From Pararge aegeria (taxonomy: Eukaryota > Arthropoda > Insecta > Lepidoptera > Nymphalidae), in NCBI RefSeq assembly GCF_905163445.1, contig NC_053195.1, forward strand, positions 6,500,501-6,564,500: 64,000 nucleotides of DNA, in the 5' to 3' direction. The position numbers were made by a program, and so were the translations under genes. Under the pieces are notes generated by a model. That model saw only the letters and a program-made list of their open reading frames with translations. It had not been told where the DNA came from and did not search any database. Below are positions 10,706-24,823 of this stretch, piece by piece (position 1 is the first letter of the stretch; every line of letters starts with the position of its first letter).

Positions 10706-12475
10706 GTAACACTAGACAACTTTAACCTGATTAGTAGGTAAGTAGGGAATTGAAAATAAATATTTCTATGTTCATTTAAGTTTTCTTTAATTGTAAACGT
10801 ACAAAATTTATAGTTTTTCTTTTAAATCAGTTTTATGTACAATGCTTAAGATACCATGTTTGTAATCTTAATAAATCGTAAATTTTGCGTTTATGTGAAC
10901 ATTAATAGGTGATTTATTATAGACTCATACGGCATGAAGTGCAAAGCGTACTCCTATATGTCAAACTATATATATATTTAACCAATCGGACTTACGCGTG
11001 GCGCGATCTACATTTCCTAGCTCTTATTTGCACGTTATTAAGAATTCATAAAAACGCAAAATTTAAAAAATAATGACAATTAAATTCTCTATTTAGAATT
11101 ATGTAAACAATTAAATTGGGTGCTTAAATCTATTAAATTAATAACTTAACGTAAATTCCTTTAACTTCTACAAAATAATAATATTAATAATGATGCACAT
11201 ACCTATATCTAAGTACGTATTATACTGAAATGGATAATAAAATCTGCGACACCAATAAATAATACCTAATATTTAATTTGTATAATTATATCACATCGAA
11301 AAATAAGACAGGCATTTTTCTTTTTTCTAGCACTATAGCCTTGGACATAAAATACTCTCATGGCCAAGTTACAAAGTGACTAAATTTGTTAAAAAAAAAA
11401 TCAAACGTTTATCTTGTTAATTTAATTTACACACTTTTCTGTTTAAATTCAATTAAGTAAAACAATTTTTTTTATAAATAAAATCCACAGAATTTAATGT
11501 CGTGAAAACCCAGAGGTCTCTTTAAAACTAAATTAATTCAAAATTTAAAATAGTACTCAAATGTAGACGTTATTAAAATATTATGATTGAGTCTTTTGTA
11601 GTCTTATAAAATACATGAGGTGTCTTTGGCTAGAGATAAGTGCGAATTGCATCCTGTTACCAAATATCTCAAACCGATTATAACAAAAAAAAACTTGTAT
11701 TTTAATATATTTATAGTTTATCACTAAATATATTTATTTGTACTGGCACCAGTGGCAGCATAGATAAAAATAAAGGAAGATTGCTGACGTGTTTAAATTA
11801 TTGTCGATGGTACGTAGGGGTTCCACTGTTTTATGTTAGATGGCGTTACTGTAAAGACTTACCAAGTGCCATCTATCGAACATTTCGGTCTACCTACTTT
11901 ACTTTAGTATCCGGATTCGAGTGTTCTTCTAACCACAACTTTGTCATTGCTTTTTTTTAATTTAATTGTTTTTAAATTAGAAATAATGAAGATTAGGTAT
12001 TTGCAAGCCTTTATCTAGCAAAAACCTGTGCACAAGTTAAATCGCGTCTTTGGTATAAATAGCTATTTTTATCATGTAGTTCCATCCAATATTAAAAATT
12101 TAATATTAATACGAATAATAACAGAAACAGGTTTTATTTAAAAAAAAAACAGAAATAACAATCTTCCTTTACATTCATTTGAGTTTGCTGTGAAAAAAGT
12201 GTCTAGTCCAAAACGTTTGCTTAAAAAACATTCTTTACTCTCTAAAGGCGACTCATTGAATAATAAATTAAAAAATACAGCTGAATACCTACAGAGTAAG
12301 ACTATTAATAAATTAAAATAAATCTGACTTCACAAAAGTCCAAGTATTTTAATCTAGTTCGAAACTGATTTTCGACGTAACACTTTTCTCAGAAAAAACT
12401 ATTTTATCTATGGTCCAAGGCAAACATATCAGTACCTGTTGATAAAAACACACAATTTTTTTTTTTTTTACTGAA
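10706..12475. other. Very AT-rich intergenic region and ABCG 3' UTR side
   Basis: No gene or known repeat is recognised. The part nearest 12475 should be the ABCG 3' UTR, with reverse AATAAA signals at 12133-12138 and 11733-11738 as candidates only. Confidence 0.35.
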
Positions 12476-12817
12476 TCACGTCGTGAATCGCCATCTTAAA
12501 CCCATGTAACACAGAAATCTGGCAGTGACCATTATACTGACCATAATGAGGATTTCGAACCATACCGAGCTGTTTTCAATATCGAGGTACCTTAGTAAAA
12601 CGTCTGGTTTAGCGAAATGGCAGTACGTATCTTTGCAGTCGAGGTTTTTCCTGCCGAAGCCGAAGACCGTGAGAATCATGGCTACCACTCCACACCTGAT
12701 GAAGGATGTCTTCATTATGATATTCATGATAAGGGGAATCCTGTGGGCGAAGTCGAAACCGTAGATGGCTAGGCCGAGGAATGGGGCGATCGCTGCTGGC
12801 CCGATTGCGCATCCATT
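12476..12817 (-). CDS. ABCG exon I (last coding exon, TGA 12478-12476)
   Basis: The acceptor ATGTTTCAG ends at 12818. The exon starts NGCAIGPAAIAPFLGLAIYG, carries an extracellular loop with two close cysteines, and ends with a final hydrophobic helix and RWRFTT. The 3' UTR runs to lower coordinates; possible AATAAA signals on this strand lie at 12138-12133 and 11738-11733, unproven. Confidence 0.95.
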   Translation of the reverse strand, partial: NGCAIGPAAIAPFLGLAIYGFDFAHRIPLIMNIIMKTSFIRCGVVAMILTVFGFGRKNLDCKDTYCHFAKPDVLLRYLDIENSSVWFEILIMVSIMVTARFLCYMGLRWRFTT

Positions 12818-15800
12818 CTGAAACATTAAATTATTATGAAAATTAAACTTAATTTGCTATACTCCGCGAACAGCAGGAGAATCTGTATGGTGTAATTAAT
12901 AATTACTTCAATCCGTATACTCCACACCAAACAGATCCTTGGCAATGTACCCTCTACGCACGTTTCGCTCCGAAACCGGAGCATCCTCAGGAGATGTTGA
13001 CTTTACAATGAATAATTGTTATACAAACATACAACAAATCCACGCGGATGATCGGAATGTTGTATAGCGTAGGAAAGTTTGTATTTGAAGAACTCAGGCA
13101 TGCCGGCTTCGAGTTTTCCCTTCACCATTGAAGCAAGTGATACTTCAATTGCATAAAACGCACATAACTAGAAAAGTTATAGGTGCGTGTTGCCCCCCCG
13201 AAAGTGACGTAAAATAATCTCTAAATAAGTCTCTGAAGCTTGAATATTTGAAACCGGAAGGCTAATAGTGTCTCAGTAAACCACTGCCATAGTTGTTACT
13301 GAAAGAAATCAGATACAGCTCTATCATGACATGCAAAATTAAAATCAAGTGACTCCACTTTTAATCTATTATAAGAGTATGCGTAGCGGAGGTACTATGC
13401 GCGTGTTGGTGTTTTATCTACAGTAGGGTTGTCATAATTAAACACTTAGAATGTTTTGAATTAGTTTATATGGAAAAATAAATATGCTTCTACTGATTTA
13501 ATATTTTTACTGGTGATTCCTTATGAAATATACTTACGCAACGGTATTTCGTAATTCGGTTCTATATGACGTACATAGATTTAGCTTTCACTTCTATTGG
13601 CAACTTCTATTGGTCCCAAAAGACAGCCAAAATCTCTTTTTTTTCTATAAAATATTTCTTTTGCAATGGTTCCCAAAAATCATTTTTTTTTTCTAAATAC
13701 GTACCCTGACGCTAAACACAGATCCGATCGCCATACCGATGCCCTCGGACACCAGAGACACAATGTTTCCGATCAAGCAGAACACGATGAACCTGGCAAC
13801 AGTGAAAGGCACTCCGACCATGAAGAACACGATCACGCAGAACACCATGTTCAGAGTCAGCTGCACCGGAAGCTTGGACACAGTCAACGCGGCGTAGTAC
13901 GGCGTCAAGCTGTACCAGCCGTTGAAGGTTTCCTTTTTCACCAGCTTTACTTCTTGGGGATCTGGAAATAGAGAAACATACCACGGTTTTATGTGCTACG
14001 TTTGCAAAATGATAATTATCTTATTAGCTTGAAGACAAGGATGCCGCAGTAGTTGCCACCAAGTGAGATTACAGTAAAGGCTTAAAGTATAAATTAGTAA
14101 TATTTTATTTAAATACTCAGCAGGCGTCTCCTTTTTATAAGTACTTATTGTTTTTTATGTTCTATCCAAATTTTAATTCCTAAATAAAGGTTACTCTACT
14201 TTTTTTGTATCGAGATAGTATTACTTAATCTTGGTTGTGTTAATTTAGTTAGAAATATGCTCAAGATTTTATTTTCGCTTTGAAGAACTAGATTGATTAT
14301 ATATTGTTTTTTTTTATTCCGCTACAAGTTAGCCCTTGACTGCAATCTCACCTGGTAAGTGATGATGCAGTCTAAGATGGTAGCGGGATAACCTCTTAGG
14401 GAGTATGGTAGTCATACCTACGCCTAATCGGTTTCTACGCGACATCGCACCGGAACTTAATAGCTTAACGGCACGCCTTTGTCGGTAGGGTAGTAACTAG
14501 CCACGGCCTAAGCCTCCCACTAGGCCAGACCAGAGAAAATTCTTGAATTATAAATACTTAAATTCCTACTTAAATTCACTGCGCTCACCGTTGCGCTAGG
14601 AAGGTCGTTAAAACATCATATTAACCTCATTTAGACCAGAACACTGTCACCACCCCACCACTATGTCACCCCTCCTTTACCTCTGGTATCAAACGAGGCG
14701 TCTAAGGAAATAAAACAGAACGGGCAGCTGTGCCACTACTACCAGTGTGATGGACTGTCAGCAGCGTGCACAGGAATTTGGACCCTGGTAAGTATAAAAT
14801 AGCAAACTCCTCGTCCTTTGCTAGGTATATGAAACTGTTAGGGTAGGTAGCACTTTTGTGCATTTATGAAGTGCACGCCACTATGGACTCTTATAGGCTA
14901 CATATAATAATGAACTTCATAGCACTAAGCGCCTTAAGCTTCGCGACTCGTAGAAAACTTAGATACTTACAAACTAATACCGGAACCATAATCTGCGTAT
15001 AGGCGAAGAAAATGACAAGTCCGACGCACATCTTGAGATGGTTAAACATCTGCGAGCCGTCGTTCGCAGTTCCGAAGAAGCATAAACCGACTAGCACGCC
15101 GCACATCACGTGGTGTACAGTCTGGATCCATAACGCTGGAATATTATATTAGGTATATAAGCAGGCCTATATATACAATATACTAAACTAAGTGGATATG
15201 AAATTATCTATTAACAGCTATTCATTGTAAAGTCAACATCTCCTGAGGATGCTCCGGTTTCGGAGCGAAACGTGCGTAGAGGTTACATTGCCGAGGATCT
15301 GTTTGAGGAGTATATGGATTGAAGAAATTATAAATTACACCATACAGATTCACCTGCTGTTCGCGGAGCATAGCAAATGAAGCTTAATTTTCATAATATA
15401 TTTAAAAAAGCTGTTAAGCTTTATTTTTTGTCAAACTGAAGGCGATGTTTAATAGTATTTATTTACATTTATCTAAGTATTTATTATATGGTTTATAGTT
15501 TATTATTAGTTTTTTTTCATTAAATATTTATTATATACTTTAGTTTATGTATTTGTATTTAGATATTCGTATGTATTTATTTTATATTTTGTACCACCTG
15601 CAGTTACTTCTCTTTTTTTTCCTAATTCTAAGGTTGCCTGGCAGAGATCGCTATCAAGCGATAAGGCCGCCTTTTGTATTCTAATTCTATTTTTGTTTCT
15701 TTTTTTCCTGTATAGTTCTTAATGTGGTGTACAAATAAAGAGTTATAATAATAATAATATATTTTATGGATTTCCGCAAAGTAACGCCCTGCTTCTATCC

Positions 15801-18800
15801 AATTATCTATTAATTATAATGCGCGATTATGACCTTGGCCGATTAGCCGACTAGCGGATTAGTCGGTTGTAAAGAGGCCGACTAGACGGTCAAACTGATC
15901 ACGGTTTCAGGGATTTAAAGAGATTTTTTTATTTTAGTACCAGACAAACCGGGCGTAAAGTATTTCATAGAGAATATCATTCATCATCTTCACACAAATC
16001 TTCAATAACGAAACACTGATTATAAAACAAAAATATAAATAAACGATAAAGTTTTTTATAATTGGATAGAAACAGGCGTAATTTATAATTCCCTCTTCAT
16101 ACATTTTAGGAAATACGTACAAAGTAAGAAAGCCGGATAGTCGGTGCTCTTTGCCGAATAATCGCCGGATACAAGGCATATCTCTATTGTTCGACCCGTT
16201 CATCGCATTCTGATGATCCTACTAAATGATGATATAATTTGTGTTCCGATATTTAGATATTTCGGTACTAATGACGATGGGCAAAACTCACTTTCTTTTT
16301 TTTCCAGCTTGGCAACATTAACAACGGGAAATAAAAAATATTGCAACAGTAAAGATAAAGTAAATTGACCACCGTGGCCAAAATAGGTCAGGAAAACTGT
16401 TTTTTTTACAAAGTAAAATGCCGCCGCTGCTTCCTATAATTGTTATTACTTGTGATGATCTAAGACATCCAGCCCAGGTGGGTGGGCTATGTGTTAAAGA
16501 ATGTTCTTACGCCGACGGAAACACGTTATTATTCCTATTAGAATAAGCATGGAATTTACAAATCTATATTATGTAGATTACTGTAAAGTACGAGTGCCGA
16601 TTACCGATCACAGTTGTTTGTATGCTAAACATCTATAACGTTATGTCTGTGCGATGATTTCCACCGGTGAATCATTAGTATGTAGGTACGAATTCTTTAT
16701 TGCATCCAATTAAATCTAAATTGTTGTTGCATTATTATAACATAAGGTATGCGCAGGTCTCCTTTGGTGCTTTTTATTAGGCTGTAATTCCGTTTTACCT
16801 AAATCCTTATGGTACAAATGGTTTACAAAAGAAACGTTCTTTACGGCCGAGTAGCGCAGTGGGCAGCGACCCTGCTTTCTGAGTCCAAGGCCGTGGGTTC
16901 GATTCCCACAACTGGAGAGTGTTTGTGTGATGAACATGAATGTTTTTCAGTGTCTGGGTGTTTATCTGTGTATTATAAGAATTCATGTGTATTATATTCA
17001 TAAAAATATTCAACAGCTATCTTAGTACCCATAACACAAGCTACGCTTACTTTGGGGCTAGATGGCGATGTGTGTATTGTCGTAGTATATTTATTTATTT
17101 ATTTATTTAGATCTTAAAAAAGGAAACCTTACCTTTCTTTTTTAAGATCAATATAAATTGATAAATAAAAATGAAATTTATAATAAAATAGTAATACTTA
17201 CCTACATATAAACTAATAATCCGCGAAATAAAAAATAATTTCAAACATTTTTTTTAACGAGATAAAGAGAGATAAAGTTGGCGGGTTCTTTTCTACAGGC
17301 TTCAAGGTTCAGGCTGCCAATGTCTTGGAAATCGATACTAGTTAAGCCGAGCATACATAACGAAGAAACATATAGACTCATGCACTTTTAACATTAGCAT
17401 GGATTTTTGAGTAATTTGGCCACAGATGGCCAAATGAAGTCGGTAGCAGCAACTCGTAATTTTAAATTATGGATGACAAAATAATAATCTGCGCCTTAGA
17501 ATAATGATAATGATACCGGCAGCGACCTACGTTTGACTTTTGCTTTTATTGAAATAGTAGGTACCTACTTAAGTATTCATTGTTCATGAAATAATAACTT
17601 TTTTTGAAACGCGATTAAAACTGCCATAAAAAATACTCACAATAACGCCAAAGACTTAAAAGCTCTGAAATGATCGGTGAATTTTTTGGTCTTAAATTTC
17701 AGGTCGGCTGTCAAGCTTTGTGGATAGATTACTTAGTGTAATAATAATGTTTGTTAGTTATTTTCATTGATTTGATATGTTACTATTACTGGTTTTTTTT
17801 AGATATAAGTTAGTTAGTATGTTTGGTTACTGTTCGTAACGCTTAACATGTATTTTCTTTCCTTCTCCTCTTTTATTAAATTCATCATCATCATCACATC
17901 AACCGATAGACGTCCACTGCTGGACATAGGTATTTTGTTGTAATTCCAAATTCCACGGTTCTGTGCCGCTTAGATCCAGCGGCTACTTGCGACGCGCTTA
18001 ATGTCGACTGTTACCTCGTTGGGGGTCGACCAACGCTGCGCTTACCAGTTTTATTAAATTACAGTCTGTATAATACTCACGTACGGTACCTAGGTAGGTA
18101 CTTTCAAATTTTCTTTTAAAAATAATAAATATATATAATACAACAATACACATCGCCATCTAGCCCCAAAGTAAGCGTAGCTTGTGTTATGGGTACTAAG
18201 ATGACTGATGAATATGTATATGAATAATATACATAAATACTTAGAATATACAGATAAACACCCAGACACTGAAAAACATTCATGCTCATCACACAAACAT
18301 TTTCCAGTTGTGGGAATCGAACCCGCCGTGGGTTCGATTCCCACACTTGGACTCAGAAAGCAGGGTCGCTGCAAGCTGCGCCAATCGGCCGTGTTTTGGT
18401 ACCTCTCTCGTAAATAAGCTAACAGGCATTATTATCATGTCATTACCGGCATCACTACAGGGCACGGGTCTCCTCCCAAAATGAGAAGGGTTACAGGTAT
18501 AATTCAATTAAATTAAATCAATTATTTATTATTTAATTCTCTCTCTCTCTCTCTCTCTATGGTCGTTCCTTCATCACTGAAGATCGTGGTCCTGGTGAGA
18601 TCTCAACTTCGCGTTGGTAAACTGTCTCCATCGACTTCTGTTGGATTATTTAATTAATGCCTATGCAAAAACCGTTACATGTGTTCAGTCAAAGTGTAAA
18701 TTTAACGTGGTTAATGGTACATCACAAAATCCGACACCTAAAACTTTTATGTTAGATATTAATTTTAGAAAATTTATTTAATTTTAAATATCCAACATAT

Positions 18801-21800
18801 CCCCCAAGTTGTAACATATTTAACTATTAAAAATAGCATTTCTTTACTTTGTAGGTTTTAATCATTATTGTTCTTGTAAACAGAACTAGATAAACAGAGG
18901 TTTATCTAGCGATTTATAACATTTATAAACATCGACAGTCATTGAGGTACCTATTTATTTATTTTTAATATTATTTTCAATTTTTCAACTCATTATAATG
19001 TATCGATAATTCTTATGAAAAGTAAATCATTAGTACCATCGATATACCTAAATGAATAGATATGGCCCTCCGAACAAATATTTTACACTATTTCGACCCC
19101 ACAACTAAATCAACGCAATCACTTTTCATAAACTACCATGGAACGCCGTACTCCGTAGAACTACATCGTTTTTGAATAATTTAAGCTTCTCGTCTTAACC
19201 TTGTCGGAATGACTAAGTACATACATATTTAAGAGTATACCTACTACCCGTAGCTTAGGAATTGCTTGCTGTTTACAGTTTAAGGCTCCAGTCAAGTAAG
19301 TGATACGATGTTACCTGGTGCGCCCTCTTGGTGCTCTTTTAACTATTAATCAATGTATCGTTGTTATTTTGTTTGGTCAACGACCATGTCCATACGCATT
19401 CATATTATAAGTAGCTACTTGCTCTACTGTCTTATTTAAGCAGTGTGGAAGAACGGCGCAACTTCTACTAGGTTTGACAGTCTATTTAGTAGTCAAGAAA
19501 AACAAATACATCATACCTTGATGATTTCTTGAGATTTGTACCAACATTCTGACAAGCAATATGGAGAACTGTTGGAAATTCGTCGTCGGGTATCTACACG
19601 TTGACTTCTGTATCTTCATCCAAGCTAACGAGGAGTCATCTCTTGACATCTGGTCCAATGAAGTTGTGGAATTGCTGACTTCATTATACTGTTTCACTTG
19701 ATATGTGCATTTTTCATTCGATAATACTATTTCTGTCTCCCCTGATTCATCTTCTATTTGATAGCAAACTTTAAGGTGCATGTTATTTATCGGCTCGCTC
19801 GGTACGGTATCAAATTTTGCAGATTTATACATTTTTCCATTCAATATTTCGTCGCACAGCATTGTTATATTTTGAGAGTTTTCCGTTACTTCTATGACTG
19901 AAAAAATATAATAATGAAAATATTGATTCGATTTGGTTTATAAAACCTGTATAATATATTTTCAAATTCTTAAACATTATGGTAAATATTGATTTATTAG
20001 AATTTCTCGTTGGCTCTAAAATCCGTGCCCAAAAATAATTTAACGTTAATAAAATCGTCTGAGAATGGTGTTTGCAATTATGGAAACGACTTAGGTATAT
20101 GGTAAAGCGAATTTTGTTTAAATAGACATTACTGAAATCGGCGGGGTTGTGGTGCCTAGGACACGCCAGGCCGACGCTCTGCAGATGTGGTACCATCGCA
20201 TCTGTGTCGCCCTGGTAGATACAACGCCCGTCTGCTAATATGTATGCCTGTAAAAAAATAATTCATAAATAACCAATGATAATAACGAATAAGGTTATCT
20301 ATCTAGCCCTGTATGTTGGTTGAATATCTATGTTGCTTGAGTGAACGTTATTAAGACTTATTAAACTACATATTCATTCTAAGTTCGCAAGCAAAATGCC
20401 TATACCTAGTAGAAACCATCTATACCTATAGTATGCATCGTCACATTACTGCGTGCGTTAACTTATGCGTGCAGAAAAATCCTATTTTAACGATTACTTA
20501 AACGATAAAAAAGATTGGGTGTGAATTGCTCTAACTTCATAGCTTAATATTAATTTACTGTGAGATGGTGATAACAAAACAAAAATGTTACCCGGCTAAG
20601 ATTGTTGTGGGTTTTCTTAGACCAGGGCGCGTTTGAAACCCTCGTAACTTTAGGTTTAAGTTGGCGAACGAATTTATTACCATCCCCTTAAAATTATGTA
20701 AACATATTATATGTATGAACGCTTCATAAGTGCATGTGATAGGCCTACAAGAATAAAGTAATTTGAAATTTGAATTTGCGTGGATTAACTTAATAATTGA
20801 AAAAAATTCGGTGCGTAAGTTACAGCTGTCTTATAACCTAACATAACTTTGTTACAGGTGCCCGGGAAAAGAGTTTTTATTACACCTCTAAAATACGTTA
20901 ACAGAACTTTGCTGGAACACACTGCTGTCTAGATAACCTAGTAGGTACCTAAATATTTAGTATTCTGCAAGACGAACGGTTGGCGCAGTGGGCAGTGATC
21001 CTGCTTTCTCACTCCGTGGCTGTGGGTTTGATTCTCACAAAATGAAAATTTTTTTGTCACGTGTTTGTGTTTTTATGTATATTATAAGTATTTATTTGTG
21101 TTAAGTTGAATCCTACTGCGAAAACATACATCCACGAAGCCATCTTATCATCAGCCTATAAACGACCACTGCTGGGCACTCAGGTCTTTTCCAAATCTGC
21201 TCCTATGCGAGAAATATATACCTCTGTATAATAAAATATTTGGACGGCCGATTGGCGTGGGTTCGTGGGTTCGATTCCCACAACTGGAAATATGATTGTG
21301 TGATGAACATGAATGTTTTTCAGTGTCTGGGTGTTTATATCTTTTGTTATAAGTATTTATGTATATTATTCAGTAAAATATTGATCAGTCACCTTAGTAC
21401 CCATAACACAAGCTACGCTTACTTTGGGGCTAGATGGCGATGTGTGTTGTATATTTATTTATTTATAAATAGTAGGGCAGGCAGTGCTTTTGTATGACGT
21501 GTACGCCACTGTGCAAGTTTATTCTTTGTACCGAAAGTTATACGCAACTACAAGTAATTTCACTTCTGTTGGTGGGTTTGCAAACACCTCTTTTAAATCC
21601 TACATACCTAATACCTACATATGATCGACGCACACTAATAATTCGTGAATGTCAAAATAATGGACCTAATGTAAGTTAATCACCTATGCCCAAAGAAACA
21701 ACACACGTTTTAGATCAAATGGGATCAATTATATGGCAGTTATCTTTTATATCTTTGACAGCTTAACAATAGCCTAATTAAACTGTTTATGAGCAAAAAG

Positions 21801-24775
21801 TAGACAGGCGCCTTCGCCTTCCATCCGCCAAAATAGATCTAAATATATCATTGATATACTTATAGTAAATCGAGGAATTCGTTAAAATATGATGTAACAT
21901 TTGATGACCTTGCTAGCGCAGCGGTGAGTAGTATAGTCTCTATTGTGGAAGGTCTCAAAGTCAAAGCCAAGGTCTCGCCCATTTGAATTGTTTAAATTAT
22001 GGATTGTTTTTTTCAATGGTCTGGTCTGGTGGAAAACTTTGGTCTCGGCTGGTTATCACCGTTACGATAAAGAAGTACCGCCAATAGATTTTGCGCTCCG
22101 CTACATTGCAGCGTAAAAACCTATTTTTATTTATAGGTAGGTATACGTATAACCTGCGTCCTGCCCAAGGGTCGGAGGTAGCAATAAAGCTTTTCTAACT
22201 TAAAAAATTGTAATAAAAAACAGGTAGGTAGGTATGTGTTTCCATCCCATAATCGGTTTCAATCTAAGACAGCATCATTACTTCCAGCTGGTGAGATTTT
22301 AGTCAAGGGCTGATTTGTAATGTAATTCAAAGTGCGTCAAAAAATCCACTCGGCAATTGTGGGGGTCTAAGGCCTAAAACCTTTTCATTTGGGAACGAGA
22401 CCTGTGCCCTGTAGTGGGCCGGTAACGGGCTGATATGTTGATGACGACAATAAAACAAAGTCGCTACCAGCACCTGTCTGTTTAGGGCATACTGTCAATG
22501 CCTCTATACGTGTCAGCTTTGTGTGCGTGTGTATATTGAGTTGGGTTTTACCTGAATTAAACAATTATTATTATCCGCTAACTCCTCCTAAATCAATTAA
22601 TGGATTTTGATGATGATTTTCATATTTTTCACAGGTGGTCTATATACATAATAAAGCCTAATTAAATTTTTTGTAAGTAGAAATAAAAAATAATTTTAAT
22701 TTAAACATGGCAATAGATTCACCCTTTTCGTCTAATTTATACGCGTGCGAAGTCACGGCTGGTTGCTAGTAGTTAATATAAGTAAAACTCATACTTTAAT
22801 ATACATATCATTAATACTTGAATAACTTACATAAATACATATTTAATTATAATGAATGCTTGACTAATGTCTGCCATATTTGAACACCTTCTGCAATCGA
22901 TTAATGATCTATGTAGGGCAAGATAGAATGCAAAAGGAACGTGAAGAGAAAAGAACATCCTGGCTGAAAAACCTGTGTCTTTGTATTCTGTCACTGTCAG
23001 TATTCAGTTTCTGGTCCCAAGTCTGTTATAACAAAAAAAATTCAAGGTCAGTAGTCGTTCAATATATATAGTATACTCATATATAATATACATAAATAGG
23101 TATACTACGACAATACACACATCGCCATCTAGCCCCAAAGTAAGTGTAGCTTGTGTTATGGTTACTAAGATAGCTGATGAATTTTTTTATAAATATAATA
23201 CACATAAATACTTATTACATACAGATAAACACTTAGACACTGAAAAACATTTATGTTCATAACACAAACATTTTCCTGTTGTAGAAATCGAACCCACGTC
23301 CTTAAACGCAGAAAGCAGGGTCGCTGCCCACTGCACCAACCGGCTGTCAATGACCAAAAGTAACAAAACAAACATTATAAAACGTTTATTAACTTTAAAC
23401 AATTTGAGAATAAACACATTTTCTCTTGGTACTCACTGTGTAAGCATTACATACCATACCCTATTAAGTTTTTTCACTTTAATTTTCCATAGTGAAAGAA
23501 AAAAGCTTTCTCTACTGACCTGGGCTATTTGTTGCATATAAGATTTAAATAATAATGGACTTTATTCTTTCTATTCTATCTTGAAAAAAGAGGCATGTGT
23601 ATGTTCGGGCATTACTGTATTATCTATAGAAGGATTTACAAAATTCTTTTTTTGTTCCAATATGGTCCCATTTAAATTTCATATGAAGACGGTTTTTTTG
23701 TAAAAAAAATTGGTTTGTTCTTCAGAACTTTTAATTATGGATCGACCAATGTAACAGCAAACTTAAGGCCCAGATTTCCGGCCGCCGACTATCCTCAGAA
23801 GAAGCCAGTTTATGAATTACAAATCGAACACGCTTTGCACGCCACAGCATAAAAACAATGCAAATGTAAACAGCAGGTCAAACAATAGAAGAAACTATAG
23901 GTACTCGGTAAGTCACAAACACTTGATTTATCTCAATTATGTAAATGGCCCCATGGGTAGGATGCGCATCGCACGCTATCTGTCACGTCAATCGAAAAAT
24001 AGTGTTATTAAAGTATTTGAAACATAATAACCTGAAATAACAGGGATTTCCTCAGTAACTATTGTAGTGACGTTGGTATTGATTTCATTACACAATATTT
24101 TAATTTTAATATCATGATTTTATAACAAAAATTACTATCCTTAATTGCTAATTTAATGAGTGTAGGTACGGAATGGGTAATGTATTCATAAAAATACAAC
24201 AAGTTGACGAGTCTAGAGTTGTTACAACCATAAATTTAATTAAACATATTTATATACATTTTATTTTAAATTGTAATACCAGGAGTTATGAAAATTAGTA
24301 GGTACTTCAAGGAACTTTAGGTTATCGAGATCTACCGGTGTCAATTCTGCTAAGCCTACACCAATCTTCGATTTAAAAATATAAAGGACTTTTGAACGAA
24401 ATTGACAAGCCTAAAAATAAGGCTATCTTTTTCAGAATTCTTTCTGTAGATATGGCTGTCCTGCTTTAAGACCTGTCAAATTAGTTGAATTTGTATACAA
24501 CTTATCTGTGTGACAGTAGATAGATTGTTTTCGGGATGCCAGGATTTTAGAAATTTCTATTAAATACCAATGTTGGGGGAGTTGTTACAAAAAAAAATTC
24601 GCCATTTTGTGGTGGTGGCCATCTTGTATTTGAAATTTGTCATAGTTTATGTTATTCTACTAGTCAAGCCCCAAGTGGCGGCCATCTTGGAAGGACTTTC
24701 ATCTAACATGGTACACTTCAGACTAATTCACCTTTCAACCAATAAAAAAAAACAAAATCGTTTCATCCGTTTGGG

Positions 24776-24823
<48 letters not shown>

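Noticed and set aside
13666..13971. + strand open frame opposite ABCG exon H
   Set aside because: It is the shadow of the exon on the other strand; histidine/aspartate-rich composition is an artefact.
16842..16920. tRNA gene
   Set aside because: A and B boxes are present, but no cloverleaf with acceptor stem can be formed and the sequence continues into the SINE-A body. The same applies to SINE-B to SINE-E heads.
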